NCBI RefSeq assembly: GCF_023955655.1
Contig: NZ_JAMXHT010000005.1
Location: 373,462-437,461, forward strand
Reading direction: 5' to 3'
Source: Ralstonia soli
GTDB lineage: Bacteria; Pseudomonadota; Gammaproteobacteria; Burkholderiales; Burkholderiaceae
Length of the DNA: 64,000 nt
Shown here: positions 35,439-43,846 of the stretch, one piece after another
Layout of the letters: each line of letters begins with the position of its first letter
Position numbering within the stretch: the first letter of the stretch is position 1
The notes under the pieces: model-generated
What the model was told of the DNA's origin: nothing
The model's input: the letters and a program-made list of their open reading frames with translations, nothing else
Database searches by the model: none
Translations under genes and position numbers: made by a program

Positions 35439-36347
35439 TCAGCGCCCATCCCACGCCGTGCGGGTCGCCGCCTTTTTGAACAGGCGGCGGTTGTCATCGG
35501 TGGGCGGCGGTTCGGAGTCGCCGAAGATCGCGGCCAGCCAGTGGCCATCGGTCGGGTTGGGGAACAGCACGAACTTGCGGCCGAACTGGTCGCGCTCGCT
35601 CTCCATCACCTTCATCCGCTCGTCGACATTCTTGACGTAGAACTTGCGGCGGAAATCGTTGAGGTTGTCGCCCAGGTACACCACGACGTCGAACTTCTTG
35701 GCGATCTCGTCCTGGCGCGGCTGCTTGTTGCTGGTGTCTCGCAGCACGGTCAGGTGATCCGTGTCGGCGTAGGGCGCGCCCAGCACCTTGAGGTGCTTCA
35801 TGGCGTAGTCGTAGGTGTGCTCGTCCTGATCGCGGCTCGTTACGTAGAAGACCTCCACGCCGTTGTCCTTGCAGAACTGCAGGAAGGCCCGGGAGCCCGG
35901 CGACGGCACGATCTGGTCGCGCGGGATCCACTTGTCCCATTCAGGATCGTTGAAGAAATCCTGGTTCTGGTTGATCAGGTAACCCCAATAGGCCAGCGGC
36001 AGCAGGATCGTGTCATCCATGTCGGTAATGACCGCCAGCGGCTTGTCGCCCGGCTTGCGGTTCTTGACTGCCGCCTCGACGTGCATGCGCGCAATGTTGA
36101 ATCCCTGGTAGTACAGCGCGCGGTATTCCGCCGCCGTTTGTTTCCACGCTACCGCGCCAATCAGCTGGTTGTTCAGCCCTTCGCCGGACGGCCCGAGCGT
36201 GTTGGGCTTGGCCGCGGCGGTCGGCACTGCAGCGGCGGGCTGGCTGGGCAAGTTGCCGGTCTGCGCGCAGGCGGTACTGAGTAGCCCTGCAACCACCAGG
36301 CTGGTCAGCGTCCGGATGCGATGGCCGCCGCGAACGGTTGAAAACAT
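35439..36347 (-). CDS. Lipoprotein e(P4)-type acid phosphatase / 5'-nucleotidase
   Basis: A 302-residue HAD-superfamily enzyme of the class B/C acid phosphatase, e(P4) type. The DxD nucleophile motif is in AVITDMDDTILLP (about residue 107), followed by YVTSRDQ and VVVYLGDNLNDF, the other HAD motifs. The leader ends LLSTAC, a relaxed lipobox, so it is probably outer-membrane anchored. ATG 36347 follows AGGGGA. Family members dephosphorylate nucleotides to nucleosides for uptake. Confidence 0.88.
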   Translation of the reverse strand: MFSTVRGGHRIRTLTSLVVAGLLSTACAQTGNLPSQPAAAVPTAAAKPNTLGPSGEGLNNQLIGAVAWKQTAAEYRALYYQGFNIARMHVEAAVKNRKPGDKPLAVITDMDDTILLPLAYWGYLINQNQDFFNDPEWDKWIPRDQIVPSPGSRAFLQFCKDNGVEVFYVTSRDQDEHTYDYAMKHLKVLGAPYADTDHLTVLRDTSNKQPRQDEIAKKFDVVVYLGDNLNDFRRKFYVKNVDERMKVMESERDQFGRKFVLFPNPTDGHWLAAIFGDSEPPPTDDNRRLFKKAATRTAWDGR

Positions 36348-36534
36348 AGGCTGTCCCCTGTGAATGTTCGAAAAATAATGGTGAGAAAAACACGATCGCA
36401 AACTGCGCGACGGCAAAGTATTTCACAGGCGAACGGCAGTTCACACTGCAACATTCTTTGCGTATTGCACAGTCTTCTAGCGAAATGGCAGCGTGTGTGA
36501 GCAATCTGCAAGGTCTGCCCGTGACCGCCGGCTT

Positions 36535-36990
36535 TTAGGCAGACGCCAGCTTTTCTCCCTTCCCCAGCGGCGTGCGATAGGTCTCCAGGTGGATGCTGGT
36601 CTCGGTGTTGTGAATGCCCTTGATCAGGCGGACACGCTCAAGCACGTGGGCCAGTTCGGCAAGGCTGGTGACCTGCAACTCGGCCAGCAAGTCCCATTGT
36701 CCGTTGGTGCTGTGCAAGGACGACACGCCGGGCTCGCCCAGCAGCGAAGCAATGACGCGGCGGGCGTCGTTGCCCTCGATCGAGATGCTCATCCAGGCCA
36801 TCAGGCCCGCGCTTTCGGCTTCGGGACGCAGACGCACGGTGTAGCCGACGATGAGGCCGCTGTCTTCGAGCTTGCGGATGCGGTTGGTTACGGTGCCGCG
36901 CGACACCCCCAGCCGCTTGGCCAGGGTGGCCACGCTGGCACGGGCGTTGTGCCGCAGTTGGGCAATGAGCTGCTGATCGATGTTGTCCAT
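36535..36990 (-). CDS. Lrp/AsnC-family regulator
   Basis: A 151-residue regulator: helix-turn-helix about residues 18-46 (ASVATLAKRLGVSRGTVTNR) and a RAM ligand-binding domain with the GxDL-like segment NGQWDLLAELQV. ATG 36990 is chosen; a TTG two codons upstream is possible. It is divergent from ornithine cyclodeaminase, arginase and a permease, and is probably their arginine- or ornithine-responsive regulator, comparable to BkdR/ArgR-like Lrp members. Confidence 0.9.
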   Translation of the reverse strand: MDNIDQQLIAQLRHNARASVATLAKRLGVSRGTVTNRIRKLEDSGLIVGYTVRLRPEAESAGLMAWMSISIEGNDARRVIASLLGEPGVSSLHSTNGQWDLLAELQVTSLAELAHVLERVRLIKGIHNTETSIHLETYRTPLGKGEKLASA

Positions 36991-36994
36991 TTGC

Positions 36995-37065
36995 AAGATT
37001 CAACCATTCAATATGGCAACATATTGCCAATATGACTGCAGTTTTGTCGATATGATTTGAATCTT
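36995..37065. promoter_or_regulatory. Dyad cluster between Lrp gene and arginine operon
   Basis: Two nested inverted repeats lie in this AT-rich gap: AAGATTCAA (36995-37003) with TTGAATCTT (37057-37065), and TGGCAA-cata-TTGCCA (37014-37029). They are likely Lrp-type binding sites that control both directions. Confidence 0.45.
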
Positions 37066-37142
37066 CGTTATGGGAAGCTCCTTGCCGATGCCTCAACTCC
37101 GATTTGCCAGACCCAGGAGCTGAGGCCAACAAGGAACTTGCC

Positions 37143-38273
37143 ATGTCCCATACAACACCTACATCCCCCGTCATTTCCGCAGGCGTCCACACGGATTTCC
37201 TCAGCCATCGCAAGGCCGCAGAACTGGTTGCCCGCGTCGGCGTGATCGAGTGCCTGCGCGGCATGTCGCTCGCCATCGAGGCCGATTTCATGCGCTGGCA
37301 AGACTTCGACAAGTCGGCCCGCGTTGCCAACCACTCGCAGGATGGCGTGATCGAGCTGATGCCCGTGTCGGACCAGCAGGACTACGCCTTCAAATACGTC
37401 AACGGCCACCCCGTCAACACGCGTCATGGCTTGCCGACGGTGATGGCGTTTGGCGCGCTGGCCAGTGTTGCGACCGGCATGCCGGTCTTCCTGAGCGAGC
37501 TCACGCTGACCACCGCGCTGCGCACCGCGGCAACCTCGGCCATGGTGGCGCGCCGGCTCATGCGTCCCGGCAGCCGCACGATGGCGCTGATCGGCAACGG
37601 CTCGCAAAGCGAGTTTCAGGCGCTGGCCTTCCATGGGCTGCTGGGCATTCGCGAACTGCGGCTGTTCGACATTGACGCCGCCGCCACGCGCAAGCTGCAA
37701 GCCAATCTCGCACCGTACGACCTCGATGTCGTCTGCTGCGGCAGCGCCGCTGAGGCTGTGGAGGGCGCGGACATCGTGACCACCGTGACGGCCGACAAGG
37801 CCTACGCCACGATCCTGCACGCCGACATGGTCCGCCCCGGCATGCACATCAATGCGGTGGGGGGCGACTGCCCGGGCAAGACCGAACTGGCCGCCGAAGT
37901 GCTGCGGCGCGCCGACGTGTTCGTTGAGTTCGAGCCGCAGACACGCATCGAAGGCGACCTGCAGCAGATGCCCGCCGATTTTGCCGTTACCGAGTTCTGG
38001 CGCGTGCTCAGCGCAGACGCGCCCGGACGCACGTCGGATGCGCAGATCACCGTGTTTGATTCGGTCGGTTTTGCGCTGGAGGATTACTCGGCGCTACGGC
38101 ACATGCGTGCGTTGGCCGCGTCTGCGGACATGCTGGAGCCGCTGGAGCTGATCCCGGCACTGGACGATCCCAAGAACCTGTTCGCGTTGCTCGGAGCGAC
38201 CCAACACGGCAGCCGCGCTGCGGCGTCTTCCGCGCGCGCTGTCACCCCTCAGCCGGAGGTGGCTGCGCTGTGA
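37143..38273 (+). CDS. Ornithine cyclodeaminase
   Basis: A 376-residue member of the ornithine cyclodeaminase/mu-crystallin family, which converts ornithine to proline plus ammonia using bound NAD. The NAD-fold glycine motif is ALIGNGSQSEFQALA and the substrate-side segments are MPVSDQQDYAFKYVNGHP and INAVGGDCPGKTEL. ATG 37143 is preferred over an upstream ATG at 37104. It overlaps the arginase gene (GTGA). Together with arginase it gives arginine to proline. Confidence 0.93.
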   Translation: MSHTTPTSPVISAGVHTDFLSHRKAAELVARVGVIECLRGMSLAIEADFMRWQDFDKSARVANHSQDGVIELMPVSDQQDYAFKYVNGHPVNTRHGLPTVMAFGALASVATGMPVFLSELTLTTALRTAATSAMVARRLMRPGSRTMALIGNGSQSEFQALAFHGLLGIRELRLFDIDAAATRKLQANLAPYDLDVVCCGSAAEAVEGADIVTTVTADKAYATILHADMVRPGMHINAVGGDCPGKTELAAEVLRRADVFVEFEPQTRIEGDLQQMPADFAVTEFWRVLSADAPGRTSDAQITVFDSVGFALEDYSALRHMRALAASADMLEPLELIPALDDPKNLFALLGATQHGSRAAASSARAVTPQPEVAAL

Positions 38274-39283
38274 ATACGCGACTCTCACTCGACGTACCGC
38301 CGGTGCACACGCAGGTGCCGTTGCCCGTCACGTTGATCGGCGTACCAAGCGACGCTGGCGCCAGCAGGGTCGGCGCGTGCATGGGGCCCGATGCGCTGCG
38401 GGTGGCGCAGCTTGGGCCCGCGCTTGCGGCCCTCGGGTCAGACGTGCATGACTTGGGCAACCTCGCGGGTCCGCCCAACCCGCGCGGACCGCGCGACGAC
38501 CGGTCCGGCTTGCGCAACCTGGAGGAGTGCGTGCAATGGAACCGCTCCGTCCATGACGCGGTGTTCGCGGAGCTGAGCCAGGGGCGCCTGCCCATCATGC
38601 TGGGCGGTGACCATCACTTGGCGATCGGCTCGATCAGTGCCGTCGCGCGCCACTGCCAGACACAGGGCAAGCGCCTGCGCGTGCTGTGGTTCGACGCGCA
38701 TGCCGATTGCAATACCCCGGACATTTCGCCCACGGGAAACGTGCATGGCATTCCGGTCGCCAGCCTGTATGGCTTCGGGCCTGCCATCCTCGCAACACTG
38801 GGCGGGCTGCGCCCGGCGTTGCAACCGGGCGAGCTTCGGCAGATCGGCCTGCGCAGCGTTGACGACTCCGAAAAGCACATGATCCAGACCCTCGACATCG
38901 AGGCCTACGACATGCGCCGGATTGACGAGCTGGGCATGCGCGAGGTGATGCAGCGCGCCCTGCGCGATGTGTCTGACCCCGATGTGCATCTGCATGTGAG
39001 TTTCGATGTCGATTTCCTTGACCCGGAAATCGCTCCCGGCACGGGCACCACGGTGCGTGGGGGGCCGAACTACCGCGAAGCGCAGTTGTGCATGGAGATG
39101 ATTGCCGACACCGGCAAGCTGCGCTCGCTCGATGTGGTCGAACTCAACCCCGCGCTCGACATGCGCAATCAGACGGCCGAACTGGTCGTCGATCTCATGG
39201 AAAGCCTCTTCGGCAAAAGCACGCTGATCCGGCCGGCACATGCGGAACTGACTTCAACCCATCTCGCTTCACCCTTGGCCTGA
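38270..39283 (+). CDS. Arginase (ureohydrolase family)
   Basis: A 337-residue ureohydrolase starting at GTG 38270 within the ocd stop. Mn-binding motifs are all present: LGGDHHLAIG, WFDAHADCN and SFDVDFLDP. Context with ornithine cyclodeaminase favours arginase over agmatinase or formimidoglutamase. The product ornithine is the substrate of the upstream gene product. Confidence 0.92.
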   Translation: MNTRLSLDVPPVHTQVPLPVTLIGVPSDAGASRVGACMGPDALRVAQLGPALAALGSDVHDLGNLAGPPNPRGPRDDRSGLRNLEECVQWNRSVHDAVFAELSQGRLPIMLGGDHHLAIGSISAVARHCQTQGKRLRVLWFDAHADCNTPDISPTGNVHGIPVASLYGFGPAILATLGGLRPALQPGELRQIGLRSVDDSEKHMIQTLDIEAYDMRRIDELGMREVMQRALRDVSDPDVHLHVSFDVDFLDPEIAPGTGTTVRGGPNYREAQLCMEMIADTGKLRSLDVVELNPALDMRNQTAELVVDLMESLFGKSTLIRPAHAELTSTHLASPLA

Positions 39284-39362
39284 ACCTCGCGCCGCCGGTA
39301 ATCGATGCCGGTGGCGCGAGGCGTTTTGCACAACACATACCAATAAACGGAGACCCACGGCC

Positions 39363-40925
39363 ATGCCCCAACAGCCGTCCACGCCGGCGCATCCTGCGCC
39401 CGATGCATCCCCACACCTGCAACGCAGGCTCGAAGCGCGGCACCTGACCATGATCGCCATTGGCGGTGCCATCGGCACGGGGCTGTTCGTCGCCTCCGGC
39501 TCGGCCATCGCCCAGGCGGGTCCAGGCGGCGCGGTACTGACCTACCTGACCATCGGCATCATGGTGTACTACCTGATGACCAGCCTGGGCGAGCTCGCCG
39601 CGTTCATGCCGGTGGCCGGGTCGTTCTCGACCTACGCGTCACGCTATGTCGATAAGGGTTTCGGTTTCGCGCTGGGGTGGAATTTCTGGTTCAGCTGGGC
39701 GGTGGTGGTTGCCGTCGATCTGGTGGCTTCTCAGTTGGTGATGGCGTACTGGTTTCCGAATGTGCCCGGCATTCTCTGGAGCGGCCTGTTCCTGCTGGTG
39801 ATGGTGGGGCTCAATGCCTTTTCCGTGAAAGGCTTCGGCGAGGCCGAATACTGGTTCGCGTTGATCAAGGTGATTGCCGTCATTGGCTTCCTGGGGACAG
39901 GCGTCGCCATCCTGTTCGGCATCATCCACACCGGGCACGCTCCGGGCTTCTCGAACTGGACCGTGGGCGATGCGCCGTTCGTCGGCAACTTCGCCACACT
40001 GGTGGGCGTTGCCATGATCGTGGCGTATTCGTTTCAGGGCACGGAACTCGTCGGCATTGCGGCCGGTGAATCGGTGGACCCACGGCGCAATGTCCCGCGC
40101 GCGATCCGCCAGGTCTTCTGGCGCATCCTGCTGTTCTACGTCCTGTCGATCGTGGTGATCGGCTTCCTGATCCCGTACACCGATCCGCAGTTGCTGCGCA
40201 GCGAAGTCAGTGACATTGCGGTCAGCCCGTTCACGCTGGTGTTCAAGCATGCGGGGCTGCTGTCCGCCGCCACCGTCATGAACGCGGTGATCCTCACTTC
40301 CGTGCTTTCTGCCGGTAACTCGGGCATGTATGCCGCAACGCGCATGCTGTTCAACATGGCCACCGAAGGCCAGGCGCCGCGCGTCTTTGCACGGCTGACT
40401 CGCGCTGGCGTGCCGCTCATCGCTCTGCTGGGCACGACCGCGCTGGCGAGCCTGTGCCTGTTGAGTTCAATCTACAGCCCGCAAGCCGTTTATATCTGGT
40501 TGCTCAATCTGGCCGGTATGACGGAGTTCATCGTCTGGCTGAGCATTGCCGTCAGTCATTACCGCTTTCGCAAGGGCTATGTCATGCATGGGCATGATGT
40601 GAACGATCTGCCCTACAAGGCAGGCATGTTCCCGTTCGGCCCTGTGTTCGCATTCGTGCTGTGCCTGCTGATTACGCTCGGCCAGAACTACGAGGCCTTC
40701 CTGGCGGATCGGATCGACTGGATCGGTGCCATCGCCACCTATCTGGGCATCCCGCTGTTTCTGGCCACGTGGGCGGGTTACCGGCTGGTGTGCAAGTCGC
40801 GCTGGGTGCGCTATGAGGACATGCGCTTCGACGCCATCCCCATCGCCGATGTGCCCGAGGCGATCATCGAAGCGGAACCCAAGCCCACTGGCGTGGCGGG
40901 ATACGGAGCCGCCTCCAACGGCTAG
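39363..40925 (+). CDS. Amino acid permease, APC family (LysP-like)
   Basis: A 520-residue transporter with about 12 helices. The APC hallmark IAIGGAIGTGLFVASGSAIA lies near residue 31 and the substrate-region segment SGMYAATRMLFNM is in helix 8. It is downstream of the arginine catabolic pair by 79 bases, so arginine or ornithine import is the likely role; the LysP/RocE branch is the closest match by eye. Confidence 0.9.
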   Translation: MPQQPSTPAHPAPDASPHLQRRLEARHLTMIAIGGAIGTGLFVASGSAIAQAGPGGAVLTYLTIGIMVYYLMTSLGELAAFMPVAGSFSTYASRYVDKGFGFALGWNFWFSWAVVVAVDLVASQLVMAYWFPNVPGILWSGLFLLVMVGLNAFSVKGFGEAEYWFALIKVIAVIGFLGTGVAILFGIIHTGHAPGFSNWTVGDAPFVGNFATLVGVAMIVAYSFQGTELVGIAAGESVDPRRNVPRAIRQVFWRILLFYVLSIVVIGFLIPYTDPQLLRSEVSDIAVSPFTLVFKHAGLLSAATVMNAVILTSVLSAGNSGMYAATRMLFNMATEGQAPRVFARLTRAGVPLIALLGTTALASLCLLSSIYSPQAVYIWLLNLAGMTEFIVWLSIAVSHYRFRKGYVMHGHDVNDLPYKAGMFPFGPVFAFVLCLLITLGQNYEAFLADRIDWIGAIATYLGIPLFLATWAGYRLVCKSRWVRYEDMRFDAIPIADVPEAIIEAEPKPTGVAGYGAASNG

Positions 40926-40934
40926 GCAGGCCCT

Positions 40935-41225
40935 TCAGCGGGCTGTTGCCTGCGAAGACGCGGGAGGCGGGTTCGGGGCGTTTGCGGTGTCGTCCGACAT
41001 GGCGCCCATGCCAACCGCCACCGCAGCCAGCAAGACCGCCACGCCGCGCGCGACGTAGAAGACCGTTTGCGCGCAGACCATCTCCGGCTCGCGCGATGTG
41101 CTGCCGGCGGGGTACGCGTGCCACTTGCCGCGGCTGGCGTGGTACGACATGGGCGTCGGCATCGCATCGCGATGCGCGCGCGGGGGGCGTGTGTGGTGTG
41201 TCGGATGAGGCTGCATGTTCGGCAT
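40935..41225 (-). CDS. Small membrane protein of unknown function
   Basis: A 96-residue protein with a basic, His/Pro-rich N-terminus and one membrane helix (FYVARGVAVLLAAVAVGMGA). ATG 41225 follows a GAGGA site; an upstream in-frame ATG at 41240 is possible. The gene begins 17 bases after the TauE gene and is probably cotranscribed. The frame is open far upstream, so coding is supported by the ribosome site and the helix rather than by length. The family is unknown. Confidence 0.5.
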   Translation of the reverse strand: MPNMQPHPTHHTRPPRAHRDAMPTPMSYHASRGKWHAYPAGSTSREPEMVCAQTVFYVARGVAVLLAAVAVGMGAMSDDTANAPNPPPASSQATAR

Positions 41226-41242
41226 GGCGATTGTCCTCATAC

Positions 41243-42001
41243 TCAAGCGTGAGCCCAGGCGCGCCAGAACAGCAGCGCCGTCATCGAAAACCCGAAGGTG
41301 GAAACCAGCGCCCGCACTACCGGCACCGGCAGGCGCTTGGCCGTGTGCGCGCCCAGATAACCGCCCAGTGCGGCGGCCACCAGCATCACCAGCGTCTGCG
41401 GCCACCACACCATCCTGGCCAGCGCAAAGCACAGCACGGCGACGAGGTTGGTAGCCCCCACCAGCAGCGTGCGCGAGGCATTCAGGGCTTTGATGTCGTC
41501 GTGGCCGAACAGTGCCCACACCGCCATCATCATGATCCCGACCGCGCCGCCAAAGTAGCCGCCATAGATGGCCAGCCCGCCTTGCGCGACCAGCAGCGTC
41601 GTCCGGCCGATGTGCACGCGCTGGCGCAGCCACGCCCCGGCCTGCCTGCCGAACGTGAACGCCAGGGAGCCGATCAGCAGCAGCCACGGCACGATGAAAT
41701 CGAACGCGCGCGATGACGTGTTCATCAGCAGCAGCGCGCCGAGCAATCCACCCGCCAGGCTGATCCCTACCATGGCGCGCATCGAGACCTGCTCGAAGCC
41801 GCGGTAGTCGGATCGATACGCCCATGCGGACGTCGCCGCGCCCGGCAGCAGCGCCACCGTGCTCGACGCATTGGCAAACACCGACGGCACACCCGCAAAC
41901 ATGAGCGCGGGCAGGGTGACGAACGAGCCGCCGCCGGCCAGCGCATTCATCATGCCGGCGAGCAGGCCCGCGCCAAAAAGCAGCAGCGTGGCGGATTCCA
42001 T
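41243..42001 (-). CDS. TauE/SafE family sulfite/organosulfonate exporter
   Basis: A 252-residue membrane protein with about eight helices and the family pattern of two repeats, e.g. LAGMMNALAGGGSFVTLPAL near residue 15 and GYFGGAVGIMMMAVWALFG about residue 155. It is divergent from a LysR regulator 130 bases away, which probably controls it. The family exports sulfite, sulfoacetate or related anions; the substrate is not evident. Confidence 0.9.
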   Translation of the reverse strand: MESATLLLFGAGLLAGMMNALAGGGSFVTLPALMFAGVPSVFANASSTVALLPGAATSAWAYRSDYRGFEQVSMRAMVGISLAGGLLGALLLMNTSSRAFDFIVPWLLLIGSLAFTFGRQAGAWLRQRVHIGRTTLLVAQGGLAIYGGYFGGAVGIMMMAVWALFGHDDIKALNASRTLLVGATNLVAVLCFALARMVWWPQTLVMLVAAALGGYLGAHTAKRLPVPVVRALVSTFGFSMTALLFWRAWAHA

Positions 42002-42131
42002 TGGGGGCGAGAGTGGGATGTTGCGTTGGGAGGTGCCTCAGTTTCTGCCACTGGCCGCAACACCGCAATCTGCGATACATTGACCAAGCCTCAGGATGAC
42101 ACTGAGGCTGATGCCTTATTTGAGAGTCTTC

Positions 42132-43016
42132 GTGCGCTTTGACCTGACTGATCTGCGACTCTTCCTGTACACCGCCGAGGCCGGCAGCATCACTGCCGGG
42201 GCGGAGCGCTCGCACTTGACGCTGGCGTCGGCCAGCGCGCGCATCCGCGGCATGGAAGACACGCTGGGCGTGCCGCTGCTCACGCGCAATCGCCGGGGCG
42301 TGGAAACCACCGCCGCCGGCCGCACGCTTGTCCACCACGCACGCGTGGTGCTGCAGCAGATGGACCGCATGCGCGGTGAGCTGGGCGAATACGCGCGCGG
42401 CCTCAAGGGCTACGTGCGGTTGCTGTCCAACACCGCCGCCATGACGGAGTTCCTGCCCGAAACGCTCAGCGCCTTCCTGGCCGCGCATCCCGAAGTCGAC
42501 ATCGATCTGGAAGAGCTGGTCAGCCACGAGATTGTCGAAGCGATTGTGCAGGGGCGGGCGGACATCGGCATCGTCAACGACGCGGTGGATCTGTCGGGGC
42601 TGGAGACCTTCCCGTTCCGCCACGACCGCTTGGTGCTGGTGACCGCGCGCGACCACCCGTTGGCCGAGCGCCGCGAGCTGGCTTTTGTCGACACGCTGCA
42701 GGAAGACTTCGTCGGCCTGACGGGTGACAACGCCTTGCAGGCCTACCTGGCCGGGCATGCCGCGCGCGCCGGTTATCGGCTCAAGTACCGCGTGCGGCTG
42801 CGCAGCTTTGATGCGGTGTGCCGCATGGTGGAGCGCAACGTGGGCGTGGGGGTGATCCCCGAGCATGCGGCGATCCGCCTGCAGCGCTCCATGGCCATTC
42901 GCCGTGTGCGGCTGACCGATGCCTGGGCGACGCGCCTGCTGCGCATCTGTGTGCGCCGCTTTGACGACCTGCCGGTCTTCGCGCGCCAACTGATCGAGCA
43001 TTTGCGCGAGGCCTGA
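42132..43016 (+). CDS. LysR-family transcriptional regulator
   Basis: A regulator of about 294 residues. The helix-turn-helix covers residues about 4-60 (FLYTAEAGSITAGAERSHLT). GTG 42132 gives the common LysR start and follows GAGAG; ATG 42096 and ATG 42111 in frame are alternatives. The effector domain begins at YVRLLSNTAAMTEFLPE. It is divergent from the TauE gene, which is its likely target. Confidence 0.9.
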   Translation: MRFDLTDLRLFLYTAEAGSITAGAERSHLTLASASARIRGMEDTLGVPLLTRNRRGVETTAAGRTLVHHARVVLQQMDRMRGELGEYARGLKGYVRLLSNTAAMTEFLPETLSAFLAAHPEVDIDLEELVSHEIVEAIVQGRADIGIVNDAVDLSGLETFPFRHDRLVLVTARDHPLAERRELAFVDTLQEDFVGLTGDNALQAYLAGHAARAGYRLKYRVRLRSFDAVCRMVERNVGVGVIPEHAAIRLQRSMAIRRVRLTDAWATRLLRICVRRFDDLPVFARQLIEHLREA

Positions 43017-43196
43017 GCGCTGCGCGCGTCCGTCATTCGGCGGAGAGAGGCTGTTTGAACTCGCTTGGGGGATATCGCATCGGTACACTGCAAGCAGTTG
43101 CGCTCCACCGCATGCCTCACCTGGTCGTTGTGGCGGCGCAGCAAAGCAGCATCGTCTGGCCGCATTCCGACCGCAGTCGTTCTGATGGAGCGCACG

Positions 43197-43718
43197 ATGG
43201 CTTCCGCCGGTGTTCCCCCCGATGTTCCTCCGATCGGCTTGCTGCACGCCGCGCGTGCACTGCGCATCTATCGTCGCCACGAGATCAACGCGCTGGCGTG
43301 GATCGCGCTGGGTGTGTGCCTTCGCACGCCCGCGGCCATGGCGGCCATCAGTGTGGCGCTGCTCATCGTGTGCGCGTGGTCGCTCACGCGGCATATCCAA
43401 TATCTCAAGCCGTTGTACGAACTGCCGGCGTTCAGCCGGCTGCTCACGCACAGCGGCATGGCCTTCGCGGCTGTCAATGCCGCGCTGCTGGCGGTGGAGC
43501 TGGCCACCGGCGCCGGACGCGGCGGATGGTTCGATGCCGACGGCTGGCTCGCGCCGGCGTGGCCGCAAATCCTGCCCGATATGGCAGGCACGATCGAGCT
43601 GATGCTGGTGTGCGCGCAGTGGATTGTCGTGCTGGGCGTTGTGGTTGCCGCAACGGCCTGGGCATGGCTGAGCCTGGGCGGCGGCCGGTCGCTGCGCTTT
43701 CCGCCGCGCTCGCAATGA
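43197..43718 (+). CDS. Membrane protein of unknown function
   Basis: A 173-residue protein with four predicted hydrophobic helices (INALAWIALGVCL, AAMAAISVALLIVCAWSL, MAFAAVNAALLAVELA, MLVCAQWIVVLGVVVAATAW). ATG 43197 follows GGAG at six bases; ATG 43185 is an alternative. No motif recognised. It lies between a LysR gene and the acyl-CoA synthetase on the same strand. Confidence 0.65.
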   Translation: MASAGVPPDVPPIGLLHAARALRIYRRHEINALAWIALGVCLRTPAAMAAISVALLIVCAWSLTRHIQYLKPLYELPAFSRLLTHSGMAFAAVNAALLAVELATGAGRGGWFDADGWLAPAWPQILPDMAGTIELMLVCAQWIVVLGVVVAATAWAWLSLGGGRSLRFPPRSQ

Positions 43719-43846
43719 GCGCATGCCCGGGGTGATTCCGGGCTGTTCCGGCGGCAGTTTTCCTTCTATAAGTGGGTGAGTCGGTTGCAGGTGCGTTTCC
43801 GTCGCGCCAGGACGAGGCGCGTGCAGTCCAACCCCAGGAGACAGGC

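Noticed and set aside
37014-37029. A possible sigma-54 promoter (TGGCAA...TTGCC)
   Set aside because: The distance between the GG and GC elements is 9 rather than 10 bases, and the element is better explained as a short inverted repeat for the Lrp regulator.
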